In this document: positions 1 to 5,731 of the stretch, piece after piece | How the letters are laid out: the number at the start of each line of letters is the position of its first letter | How positions within the stretch are numbered: position 1 is the stretch's first letter | Source: an uncultured Alcaligenaceae bacterium | Lineage (GTDB): Bacteria; Pseudomonadota; Gammaproteobacteria; Burkholderiales; Burkholderiaceae_B | DNA length: 5,731 nt | Reading direction: 5' to 3' | Assembly (NCBI GenBank): GCA_937897265.1 | Contig: CALCPT010000085.1 | Span: 1 to 5,731, forward strand | The notes under the pieces: generated by a model | The model's input: only the letters and a program-made list of their open reading frames with translations | What the model was told of the DNA's origin: nothing | Databases searched by the model: none | Program-made: the position numbers and the translations under genes

Positions 1-1211
1 TCAATCGTGCCCCCCGAGGGATACGTCAACAGCCCGTGCTGCATGCCACTAGCTTTGAGCTGAGCATATATTTTTGACCGAGGATCAAAAGCGTCTTTGC
101 TTAAGCGATCTTGCACAAACTCCACGCCAACAAACAAGCCTCTACCACGCACATCGCCCACATGCGGATGATCACAAAATTTTTCTCGCAGCAATCTCCG
201 TAGTTGCTCACCACGTTTTTTTACGTTGTCCAGCAGAAGCTCTTCTTGGATGACTCGCTGCACAGCTAACGCACCGGCGCAGGCAGCAACATGCGCGACG
301 TAAGTGTGCCCGTGCTGAAAAAAACCACTGCCGCCCACAATTGTGTCGTAAATACGCGTCGAGGCAATCATCGCACCGATTGGCTGATATCCCGCGCCAA
401 GACCCTTTGCAATGGCAATAATGTCGGGCGCCACACCATCTTCGTCGCAGGCAAACAGGTGACCCGTTCGCCCCATGCCTGACATGACTTCGTCCAAAAT
501 CAGCAAAACACCATAACGATCGCAGACGGCGCGAATGCGTTTTAAATAGTCGCCCACGGGCGCGAGCGCACCGGCCGTCGCCCCGACAACTGTTTCGGCA
601 ACAAAAGCCGCAACGGTATCAGGGCCAAGCTCCAGGATCTTCGCCTCAAGCTCGGCTGCTAAGCGTTGTGCGTACTGCGCGTCATCTTCTTGCGCGCCCT
701 GCTCGCGGTAAGCGTAACAAGGCGACACATGGTGCGCGGCGACAAGCAAGGGCAAAAAGGGCTGGCGACGACCCGCATTTCCGCCAATAGCCAACGCGCC
801 GAGGGTATTGCCGTGATAACTCTGACGTCGAGCAATAAAATGTTTTCGCTTATTCTCACCGCGCTCAACAAAATACTGTCGCGCGAGCTTGAGTGATGCC
901 TCAATCGCCTCAGAGCCACTTGAAACAAAAAAGACGTGGTTTAAATCACCTGGTGCAGCCTGTGCCAGTGTCGTGGCCAGTTGCTCGGCGGGCTCATTGG
1001 TAAAAAATGACGTGTGCGCATAGGCGATCTGATCTAGCTGTTGCTGAATCGCACGCACAACCTGGGGGTGGCTATGCCCTAAGCACGACACCGCAGCACC
1101 ACCTGACGCATCAAGGTAGCGCTTGCCAGAACTGTCAATTAACTCGATCCCTTTCCCTTGGACAACCTTCGGTACGGTTTGCAAGGGAGCACGATGAAAG
1201 ATATTTGACAT
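1..1211 (-). CDS. Class III PLP-dependent aminotransferase, C-terminus cut by window edge
   Basis: An open frame runs leftward from ATG 1211-1209 to the window edge without a stop, giving 403 complete residues; family members are usually about 430-460 residues, so only the last few tens are missing. It should be a cytosolic fold-type I enzyme moving an amino group between an amino donor and a keto acid. Visible landmarks are an SSGSEA cofactor-phosphate loop at residues 97-102, YHG at 132-134 for cofactor stacking, conserved Glu206, LDEV with Asp240 that would contact the pyridine nitrogen, the Schiff-base lysine K269 in AKGLGAGYQP, and HGHTY with Thr303 for phosphate contact from the partner subunit. 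RGRGLFVG follows near the C-terminus. The Asp-to-Lys distance of 29 is normal. All catalytic residues are present, so it looks functional. The start lies 5 bp after the stop of the binding-protein gene and lacks a strong Shine-Dalgarno, which suggests translational coupling. Family is secure; substrate (omega-amino acid, taurine-like amine, other) is not determinable. Confidence 0.93.
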   Translation of the reverse strand, partial: MSNIFHRAPLQTVPKVVQGKGIELIDSSGKRYLDASGGAAVSCLGHSHPQVVRAIQQQLDQIAYAHTSFFTNEPAEQLATTLAQAAPGDLNHVFFVSSGSEAIEASLKLARQYFVERGENKRKHFIARRQSYHGNTLGALAIGGNAGRRQPFLPLLVAAHHVSPCYAYREQGAQEDDAQYAQRLAAELEAKILELGPDTVAAFVAETVVGATAGALAPVGDYLKRIRAVCDRYGVLLILDEVMSGMGRTGHLFACDEDGVAPDIIAIAKGLGAGYQPIGAMIASTRIYDTIVGGSGFFQHGHTYVAHVAACAGALAVQRVIQEELLLDNVKKRGEQLRRLLREKFCDHPHVGDVRGRGLFVGVEFVQDRLSKDAFDPRSKIYAQLKASGMQHGLLTYPSGGTI

Positions 1212-1216
1212 GACAC

Positions 1217-2224
1217 TCAGTCAGCTTTGATATTGAGTGTTTGAACAAGCTGTTTGTATTTCGCTAATTCGTCTTGTACAAAAGCAGCAAAGGCTTCGGG
1301 TGTGGCTGCACCCTCAGTTTGTAAGCCTTGCTCTTCTAGTGTTTTTTTGGTCTTGGGGTCTGCCATGGCCGCCTTCACTGCCTTGTCAATTTGCGCAACG
1401 AGTGCTGGCGGCATGCCCTTTGGCCCCATGATCGAGTACCAATTTGTCACATCAAAACCCTTGATACCCACCTCGATAAAGGTCGGTACATTGGGCAATT
1501 GCGACAACCGCTTTGGAGTTGAGATCGCTAGTGCTTTAAGTTTGCCAGAGCGGATTTGCTCAAGCACCGGAGGTAGCGTGTCAAAGTTCATCGTAATTTG
1601 ACCTGCCAGCAAATCAATGATGGCCTGCCCACTGCCCTTATAGGGAATATGGTTCAGCGAGATGCCGGCAATTTGTGAAAACAACGCACCCGCTAAGTGT
1701 TGGGTACTACCAATGCCCGAGGAGCCATAGGTCAAGATACCTGGTTTAGTCTTGGCCAACGCGATCACTTCGGCAACATCTTTCACTGGTACCCCAACAT
1801 TGACCACCAAGACATTAGGCACATAACCCAGGTAAGTAATTGGCGTAAAGTCAGTCGCGGGGTTGTAGGGGATATTTTTTAAAACGAAGGGTGAAATGGC
1901 GTTCGAATTCGAGTGCCCCATCAACAAGGTATACCCATCAGGCGCTGCCTTCGCAACGTAATCTGCACCAATGGTGCCTGCAGCACCTGCTTTATTCTCA
2001 ACAACGATTGACTGCCCTAAGGCCGCCGTCATATTTGCGCTGAGCGCTCGTGCAACGATATCTGTGCCACCGCCCGGTGCAAAGCCGACGATCAAATGTA
2101 CCGGCTTGGCGGGCCACGTTTGTGCGCAAACTTGCAACGCTGCACTCGCCAACCCCACGCCTAAAACCGATAAACCTATGTATCGCAATGTTTGTGTCGC
2201 GATCTTCGACATATTTTTAGTCAT
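1217..2224 (-). CDS. Bug/TctC-type tripartite tricarboxylate transporter substrate-binding protein
   Basis: This 335-residue protein has the usual length for periplasmic Bug receptors, which bind organic acids, amino acids or related carboxylates. An export signal is clear: basic N-terminus, hydrophobic core at about residues 14-30, and a signal peptidase I site after VCA (A34), so the mature form begins QTWPAKPV. Family signatures follow in order: [16 protein letters not shown] at 44-59, [16 protein letters not shown] at 76-91, PDGYTLL near 95-101, [14 protein letters not shown] at 166-179, and [20 protein letters not shown] at 212-231. The first ATG is preferred because GGGGGTAGAGACAA lies directly upstream; the alternative Met5 has no ribosome site. 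No TctA or TctB membrane genes are nearby, as is common for the many orphan Bug proteins of Burkholderiales. It lies 76 bp after an MFS gene and 5 bp before an aminotransferase, so its ligand may be related to the transaminase substrate (inference). Family call is very secure; ligand unknown. Confidence 0.95.
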   Translation of the reverse strand: MTKNMSKIATQTLRYIGLSVLGVGLASAALQVCAQTWPAKPVHLIVGFAPGGGTDIVARALSANMTAALGQSIVVENKAGAAGTIGADYVAKAAPDGYTLLMGHSNSNAISPFVLKNIPYNPATDFTPITYLGYVPNVLVVNVGVPVKDVAEVIALAKTKPGILTYGSSGIGSTQHLAGALFSQIAGISLNHIPYKGSGQAIIDLLAGQITMNFDTLPPVLEQIRSGKLKALAISTPKRLSQLPNVPTFIEVGIKGFDVTNWYSIMGPKGMPPALVAQIDKAVKAAMADPKTKKTLEEQGLQTEGAATPEAFAAFVQDELAKYKQLVQTLNIKAD

Positions 2225-2273
2225 TTGTCTCTACCCCCAGTTGTCGTTTCTTTATTTTTTTCACATTCCCAGG

Positions 2274-2316
2274 GGCAAAGCATACCGTTGAACTCTACGT
2301 TTAGGAAACCTTTGCC
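2274..2316 (-). repeat. 7-bp inverted repeat flanking the stop of the second MFS gene
   Basis: GGCAAAG (2274-2280) and CTTTGCC (2310-2316) are exact inverted copies separated by 29 bases, and the TAA at 2303-2301 lies between them. A minus-strand transcript could form a small hairpin here. No T-run follows it, so it is a poor terminator candidate. It might slow decay of the upstream message or be chance. Confidence 0.3.
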
Positions 2317-3560
2317 GGCATCAGAGGGGGTTTTGCGAACCAAAACAAGGCAGAGCCCGCCCCCGCAATTAGGGCCAACACGGTAAAACCGAGCAAATAA
2401 TTACCTGTCGCATCACCCATGATGCCGGCAAGTAACGGCCCCGACACTTGCCCCACCGCCGTCAGCAGCGCAGATAAGCCAAGGATCATGCCGATGGACT
2501 TGCGACCAAAATAATCTGCACGAATCGCCTGCATGAACGGGCCACGAATCCCCCAGGCTAAGCCGTGCAACACAGCAAAACCAATCAGCATCGCTGGGCC
2601 ACCTGCATAGGTCAGCATCAACAGGCCCGCCATATGCATCAACATACATGTCGCTGCCATGCGATTTTTGCGTAACTTGTCGCCCAGCCAACCACCGAGC
2701 AGCACGCCCACCACCTGAAACGCAGTCATCAACGTAATATAGACAGCCGCTTGAGCAATGGTGTACCCCAACGAAATACGCATGTGGTTAATGGCGTGGG
2801 TATTCACGGCAGTCACCACAATCAACGCCACACCGTGCCCAGCCGATAACAACCAAAAAGATTTTGTACGTAAGGCCTGACGTGCAGTAAATTCTGGCTC
2901 GTGACTCTCTTCCGGAGTCGCCTTTAAATCCACCAGGCCCCGGGTCGCACCAAGGCCATCGACTGTCAGTCCAAAATCTTCAGGACGTCGACGAAATATA
3001 GAAGCCAACGGGTAGCCCAATATGATCACCGCCACGCCACAGACAAACGAGGTAATACGCCAACCATTGCTCTGTATGCTGTAGGCTACTATCGGCACAA
3101 ACATGCCACCTAACGCAAGACCTAGCCCAACCATTGACAACGCACGGGCGCGTTTTTTTTCAAACCACTGAATAATGCCAACATTGAGCGGAAAATAGCC
3201 GGCCATCGACGACCCAATGGCTATCACAATCACAGCGCCATAAAATTGGCCTAGTGTCTCGACGAAACTCATTAGCATGAACCCGATGCCAAACACGATG
3301 ACGCCAATTCTAATGACGCCACGAGAGCCAAAGCGGTCTAAAAACCACCCTAGCACAGGGCCAATCACAGCGGCTTCCATTGACATCATTGCCGAGGCGG
3401 CCGATACCGAGGTTTTGCTCCAGCCTTTTTCTTCTATTAATACGGCAAGGTAAGCCCCAAAGGCTTGATGCAGCATCATTGACTGCAAAAATTGCAGCGA
3501 GGCCGCTGCAAAAACCATCTTCCAACCGTAAAAAATCTTCATGGGGCTCTGTCGGCGCAT
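2301..3560 (-). CDS. MFS transporter, oxalate/formate-monocarboxylate (OFA/MCT-like) type
   Basis: An inner-membrane secondary carrier of 419 residues with about 12 hydrophobic segments, the normal MFS size. It opens with KIFYGWKMVFAA, the typical start of OFA-like carriers. It has an MFS motif A variant GWFLDRFGSR at 71-80, a WFEKKRARA loop at 132-140, RRRPEDFGL at 190-198 before the central cytoplasmic loop, and RQALRTKSFWLLS at 227-239 leading into the second half. Relatives carry small carboxylates; the substrate here is unknown. The open frame extends to 3719, but that would overlap the upstream MFS gene by 62 bp and add an unrelated tail. I chose ATG 3560-3558 because TGAGACAAAAG lies before it, resembling the ribosome sites of two other genes here; ATG 3542-3540 (413 residues, MKIFYGW) is the alternative and matches the family N-terminus but has a poorer site. 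It lies 97 bp downstream of the other MFS gene and 76 bp upstream of the Bug gene. Confidence 0.92.
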   Translation of the reverse strand: MRRQSPMKIFYGWKMVFAAASLQFLQSMMLHQAFGAYLAVLIEEKGWSKTSVSAASAMMSMEAAVIGPVLGWFLDRFGSRGVIRIGVIVFGIGFMLMSFVETLGQFYGAVIVIAIGSSMAGYFPLNVGIIQWFEKKRARALSMVGLGLALGGMFVPIVAYSIQSNGWRITSFVCGVAVIILGYPLASIFRRRPEDFGLTVDGLGATRGLVDLKATPEESHEPEFTARQALRTKSFWLLSAGHGVALIVVTAVNTHAINHMRISLGYTIAQAAVYITLMTAFQVVGVLLGGWLGDKLRKNRMAATCMLMHMAGLLMLTYAGGPAMLIGFAVLHGLAWGIRGPFMQAIRADYFGRKSIGMILGLSALLTAVGQVSGPLLAGIMGDATGNYLLGFTVLALIAGAGSALFWFAKPPLMPAKVS

Positions 3561-3657
3561 CTCTTTTGTCTCAGGGAGAACCCTAACACAAAGTCTCACA
3601 TCTTGCAGAAGAGCCTCATCGTGCGCCGCACCATGTTTGGTGACTTGGCAAGACAGT

Positions 3658-4914
3658 TCAGCTGTGCTGATTCGATGGCGCAGCCTTATCCCACAGCGCA
3701 AGACGCCAGCGCCAGGCAATACCGAAAGTCAAAACAAGCCCTGATAAGGTGTAGAGCCAGGCAACGCCAGCATAGCCAAGCCAGTCAATGAGCGGCCCGG
3801 CAGACAACAACCCGGCAGGCAATCCCCAGATCGCAAGCATGCGCATGCCCATGACGCGACCTCGAAACGTCGGTTCGGTGCCACGCAGCATCACTGCAGC
3901 TAAGGGCGTCATGCTAAGACTTTGCACAAAACCCGTGCAGACCAGTACAAACATTCCCAACCCAAGATCGGTCAGAAAACTAAACACCAATAAACAACCA
4001 AACCATAAACCCGCCGTCACTAGCATCGCGCGACCGGTACCCAATGAAAAACGATTCAACCCCAACACCAACGACCCCAATAGCGCACCAAACGCGAAAC
4101 TCGCACTTAACGCGCCAAGTCCAGCTTGTCCGACTTCAAACACATTTTTTGCAATATAGGGGAGCAAACCTAAGGTGAACGGAAACGCAAAAAAATTGAC
4201 GAGAAAAGCCAAACTCATCGCACCGAGCAACGCCGGACGAGTCCATACATACTCAAAGGCGGCCATCAACTCACCAAAGGCAGAGCGCGCAGCCTGGGGT
4301 GCCGCGTCGCGCTCTTTACCTGCAACACCTGCTGAAAATACAAAACTACACAGATATAACAGTGAGATGACCACATAGGCCACCGCCATACCGAACTGAG
4401 CGACAGTGCCAACTCCCGCCAGCGCACCTGCAATGCGTGCAGAATCAGATGTCATCCGAGAAATCCCTAGGGCGCCAGTCAACTGTTCAGCAGGCATCGT
4501 TTGGCCAACGATCGCGTAACGCATCATATTGTCTGAGGGGCGAATCATGCCAATGAGTGCCGCGACTGCGATCACGAGCAACGGCGTGAGCAATCCCAAA
4601 AATGCGAAAGTCATCACGAATATTGCCAACGCGGCGTAAATACCGCGAGTGATTAAAAATAAGCGTCGATAACCCAAACGATCACCGGCAACACCAAACA
4701 TGGGCGACAACACGGAACCAAAGAATTGCAGTGCCCCGTAAAGCACCAGCATCATGACCGAACCCGACTCGACCAATACATACCAGCCTAGAACCAAGAT
4801 CTCCATTTCAAAAGCGAGTGACGCAGCCAAATCCGCGGGCCATTGAAAGCGGAAACTGCGCACCTTGAACGGTGCTCGAAAAGAGTTCTGTAAATCGGTG
4901 AGTGTGGAGGCCAT
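3658..4914 (-). CDS. MFS transporter, EntS/MFS_3-like (probable efflux-type carrier)
   Basis: A 418-residue polytopic inner-membrane protein with about 12 hydrophobic segments. A cytoplasmic N-terminus of about 25 residues precedes the first membrane segment. Motif A reads GVAGDRLGYRR at 74-84 with Asp78 and Arg79. RPSDNMMRYAIVGQ (125-138) and the stretch around SDSARIAGALAG (156-167) match the MFS_3 group that includes the enterobactin exporter EntS and DHA3-type drug exporters. A polar central loop at about 197-225 divides the halves, and FRGRVMGMRM in the second half repeats the loop motif. The group mostly exports siderophores, drugs or metabolites, so efflux is the default guess, but an uptake role cannot be excluded. 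The start is fixed: an in-frame TAA immediately precedes ATG 4914-4912. No good Shine-Dalgarno is present (only AGG about 13 bases upstream). It is the first gene of the leftward block and diverges from the DUF1330 gene. It differs from the next MFS gene in subfamily, so the pair is not a recent duplication. Confidence 0.92.
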   Translation of the reverse strand: MASTLTDLQNSFRAPFKVRSFRFQWPADLAASLAFEMEILVLGWYVLVESGSVMMLVLYGALQFFGSVLSPMFGVAGDRLGYRRLFLITRGIYAALAIFVMTFAFLGLLTPLLVIAVAALIGMIRPSDNMMRYAIVGQTMPAEQLTGALGISRMTSDSARIAGALAGVGTVAQFGMAVAYVVISLLYLCSFVFSAGVAGKERDAAPQAARSAFGELMAAFEYVWTRPALLGAMSLAFLVNFFAFPFTLGLLPYIAKNVFEVGQAGLGALSASFAFGALLGSLVLGLNRFSLGTGRAMLVTAGLWFGCLLVFSFLTDLGLGMFVLVCTGFVQSLSMTPLAAVMLRGTEPTFRGRVMGMRMLAIWGLPAGLLSAGPLIDWLGYAGVAWLYTLSGLVLTFGIAWRWRLALWDKAAPSNQHS

Positions 4915-4920
4915 TTAAAA

Positions 4921-4926
4921 ATCATA
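4921..4926 (-). promoter_or_regulatory. Candidate -10 element of the leftward block (possible leaderless start)
   Basis: On the minus strand TATGAT matches the sigma-70 -10 consensus TATAAT at five of six positions. It ends 6 bases before the ATG at 4914, so transcription would begin at or next to the start codon. No good -35 box stands at 16-18 bp spacing, which keeps the call weak. GATAAA, a little further upstream, is an alternative -10. Confidence 0.3.
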
Positions 4927-5057
4927 CCTGTTTATCTCTCGCCGAAAATGTGGCAACGCAACATCGCAAAAGACAGGTGCGGCAACCACAATCCCCCAGC
5001 GCACGAGACCCCCTCACAACAAAGCAAAGGAGTCTCATCCCCTCGGTAGAGCACTCT

Positions 5058-5066
5058 TGGTAATAT
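5058..5066 (+). promoter_or_regulatory. Extended -10 promoter of the DUF1330 gene
   Basis: TGGTAATAT combines the extended -10 dinucleotide TG with TAATAT, a good match to TATAAT. I see no TTGACA-like -35 box at the proper distance, which is usual for extended -10 promoters. Transcription would start near 5073, giving a leader of about 25 bases that contains the ribosome site at 5085-5088. Confidence 0.5.
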
Positions 5067-5084
5067 AGACACACAATCACACTC

Positions 5085-5088
5085 GGAG
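5085..5088 (+). promoter_or_regulatory. Ribosome binding site of the DUF1330 gene
   Basis: GGAG lies 8 bases before the ATG at 5097. It supports that start and shows the small frame is a genuine gene. Confidence 0.75.
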
Positions 5089-5096
5089 AATTCGTC

Positions 5097-5390
5097 ATGC
5101 CCAAAGCCTACTGGATCAGCGCTTACCGCTCAATATCAGACCCCGAAGCCTTAGCCGCCTACGCAAAGTTAGCCGGCCCCTCACTGACCGCCGCAGGCGG
5201 AAAGTTTCTTGCACGCGGCGAAGCCGCCGTCACAAAAGAGCAAGGCGTTAAACAGCGCACAGTGCTCATTGAATTTGAAAGCGTTGAAGCAGCGCAAGCG
5301 GCTTACAACAGCCCAGGCTATCAAGAGGCGATCAAGGCACTAGGGCCAAATGCGGCTGAACGCGACATTCGAATCGTTGAGGGTATCTAG
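5097..5390 (+). CDS. DUF1330 family small protein
   Basis: A 97-residue soluble protein matching the DUF1330 family, a dimeric alpha-beta barrel (ferredoxin-like) fold with no generally assigned biochemical role. Landmarks are KAYWISAYRSISDPEALAAY at 3-22, the glycine turn GGKFLARGE at 34-42, RTVLIEFESVEAAQAAY at 54-70, the PGYQEA helix at 73-78, and a closing strand RDIRIVEG at 89-96. The length is typical and complete. There is no signal peptide, so it should be cytoplasmic. A GGAG ribosome site and an extended -10 promoter lie upstream, and a strong hairpin lies 36 bp after the stop, so it is probably transcribed alone. It diverges from the transporter block and could share regulation with it, but nothing in the sequence proves a link. 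Family is clear; function is unknown. Confidence 0.9.
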   Translation: MPKAYWISAYRSISDPEALAAYAKLAGPSLTAAGGKFLARGEAAVTKEQGVKQRTVLIEFESVEAAQAAYNSPGYQEAIKALGPNAAERDIRIVEGI

Positions 5391-5426
5391 CGCACTTACC
5401 TATCGTTCTACTCAGCCAAGCGCCAC

Positions 5427-5469
5427 AAAAATTCTCGATGATTTTTACAGAAAAATCTCGAGAATTTTT
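5427..5469. terminator. Long AT-rich stem-loop, probable bidirectional rho-independent terminator
   Basis: AAAAATTCTCGA (5427-5438) pairs perfectly with TCGAGAATTTTT (5458-5469). Inside it GATTTTT (5440-5446) pairs with AAAAATC (5451-5457) around the loop ACAG, leaving T5439 as the only bulge. That gives 19 base pairs. The plus strand continues with CTTTTTAT, and the minus strand would continue in its own T-run from the A-tract at 5427-5431, so it could end transcription both ways. The stem is unusually AT-rich for a terminator but compensates by length. It insulates the DUF1330 gene from the ABC receptor gene. Confidence 0.75.
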
Positions 5470-5491
5470 CTTTTTATAGGACTTAGGTCTG

Positions 5492-5500
5492 TGGTACATT
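5492..5500 (+). promoter_or_regulatory. Candidate extended -10 promoter for the ABC receptor gene
   Basis: TGGTACATT has the TG extension and a four-of-six match to TATAAT. It lies 62 bases before the ATG and just downstream of the hairpin, where a promoter is needed. Only a T-rich stretch (5471-5476) stands in the -35 position. A perfect 10-bp palindrome, TTGAATTCAA (5499-5508), overlaps the expected start point and might be an operator or chance. Confidence 0.35.
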
Positions 5501-5552
5501 GAATTCAAACAGCGCTCACCGTGGCTTAAATGGGCGACTAAAAAAATCAACC

Positions 5553-5556
5553 GGAG
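5553..5556 (+). promoter_or_regulatory. Ribosome binding site of the ABC receptor gene
   Basis: GGAG sits 6 bases before ATG 5563 in the context CGGAGACAAAAATG. It fixes the start. The GAGACAA string recurs before the Bug gene and the second MFS gene. Confidence 0.8.
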
Positions 5557-5562
5557 ACAAAA

Positions 5563-5731
5563 ATGAAAAATCTTAAACAGATTTACGCAACTCTCGCGCT
5601 TGCGGCACTCGCCTCTGCGACAAACGTTCAAGCTCAAGAGACCATCAAACTCGGCATCTCAGCACCAATGTCGGGCGCTGCGGCCGTGTGGGGCCTGGGT
5701 ATGGAGTGGACTGCCAAACAAGCAGCAGAGA
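5563..5731 (+). CDS. Branched-chain amino acid/amide-type ABC transporter periplasmic binding protein, N-terminus only
   Basis: Only the first 56 codons are present; the gene runs off the right edge. It begins with a clear export signal: MKNLKQ, a hydrophobic alanine-leucine core at about 8-20, and a signal peptidase I site after VQA (A24). The mature part opens with QETIKLGISAPMSGAAAVWG, which is the first beta strand and ligand loop of the type I periplasmic binding fold of LivJ/LivK- and amide-binding receptors (Peripla_BP_6 group). The GMEWTAKQAAE helix that follows is also typical of the family. Full members have about 370-400 residues and usually precede genes for LivH, LivM, LivG and LivF-type subunits, which would lie to the right of this window. 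It has its own ribosome site and is separated from the DUF1330 gene by a terminator-like hairpin. The ligand cannot be inferred from this fragment. Confidence 0.88.
   Translation, partial: MKNLKQIYATLALAALASATNVQAQETIKLGISAPMSGAAAVWGLGMEWTAKQAAE

Larger units (their letters stand above)
4915..5096. promoter_or_regulatory. Divergent intergenic region with imperfect dyad
   Basis: This 182-bp stretch separates two divergent genes and must hold the promoter of the leftward block and that of the DUF1330 gene. An imperfect inverted repeat pairs GAGACCCCCT (5005-5014) with AGGAGTCTC (5028-5036), differing by one mismatch and one bulge. CCCCTC also recurs directly at 5010-5015 and 5039-5044. ACCTGT (4926-4931) and ACAGGT (4973-4978) form a second widely spaced pair. 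Any of these could be regulator sites, but none matches an operator I recognise. No regulator gene lies in the window. Confidence 0.45.

Noticed and set aside
659..928. 89-residue minus-strand frame inside the aminotransferase gene, and the 76-residue plus-strand frame over the same stretch
   Set aside because: Both are in other frames of an intact aminotransferase that has all its catalytic motifs, so there is no sign of a frameshift.
1254..1601. 115-residue plus-strand frame opposite the Bug gene
   Set aside because: It is antisense to a clear family member and has no ribosome site or motif of its own.
2119..2130. LQVC near the Bug signal cleavage site as a lipobox
   Set aside because: The -1 and -2 residues (V and Q) do not fit the lipobox, whereas VCA followed by QTWPAKP is a normal signal peptidase I site in this family.
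2225..2300. Internal promoter for the Bug gene (TTGCCC with AATAAA)
   Set aside because: Both boxes are weak matches in an A-rich stretch; it is not enough to list as a feature.
3788..4159. 123-residue plus-strand frame opposite the first MFS gene
   Set aside because: It is a shadow of the transporter: low-complexity Asn/Pro-rich translation arising from the complement of membrane-segment codons.
2301..4914. The two adjacent MFS genes as a tandem duplication
   Set aside because: Their motifs belong to different MFS subfamilies (OFA-like and EntS/MFS_3-like), and the N-termini and central loops do not resemble each other.
4922..5104. 60-residue minus-strand frame filling the divergent intergenic region
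   Set aside because: It is rich in Cys and Arg with no recognisable domain, and it covers the promoter region of the DUF1330 gene and its start codon.
5332..5637. 101-residue minus-strand open frame across the DUF1330 end, the hairpin and the ABC receptor start
   Set aside because: It runs antisense to two clear genes and through the terminator-like stem, has no family features, and its composition looks like translated non-coding DNA.

Overview
The window reads as chromosomal DNA from a betaproteobacterium, most likely of the order Burkholderiales (Alcaligenaceae/Burkholderiaceae type). The main clue is a 'Bug'/TctC-type periplasmic receptor with no membrane partners beside it. These orphan receptors are hugely expanded in that group. 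The OFA-like MFS carrier, the class III aminotransferase, the DUF1330 protein and the branched-chain amino acid type receptor also fit. Base composition looks moderate rather than GC-rich, so a high-GC Bordetella or Burkholderia is less likely. This placement is inference; no rRNA or tRNA gene is present to test it.

Layout. Positions 1-4914 hold four genes on the minus strand, transcribed right to left: an MFS transporter of the EntS/MFS_3 type (4914 to 3658), a second MFS transporter of the oxalate/formate-monocarboxylate type (about 3560 to 2301), a Bug-type periplasmic binding protein (2224 to 1217) and a class III PLP aminotransferase (1211 down to the window edge, C-terminus missing). 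The gaps are 97, 76 and 5 bp, so an operon is plausible, and the last two genes are probably translationally coupled. A 182-bp divergent region (4915-5096) separates this block from a small plus-strand DUF1330 gene (5097-5390) with its own extended -10 promoter. A striking AT-rich hairpin follows at 5427-5469 and is probably a bidirectional terminator. A probable promoter then precedes the first 56 codons of a branched-chain amino acid/amide ABC receptor (5563 to the right edge).

How they may work together. The leftward block combines two secondary carriers, a high-affinity carboxylate receptor and a transaminase. That suggests acquisition, and perhaps efflux, of an organic or amino acid followed by transamination. 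The substrate cannot be read from sequence, no TctA/TctB membrane subunits are present, and no regulator lies in the window.

I found no convincing new biological system, mobile element, CRISPR array, tRNA or rRNA. The observations most worth checking are the gene combination, the long AT-rich stem-loop, and a possibly leaderless start for the first gene of the leftward block. No gene-free stretch exceeds 300 bp; the longest are 4915-5096 and 5391-5562.
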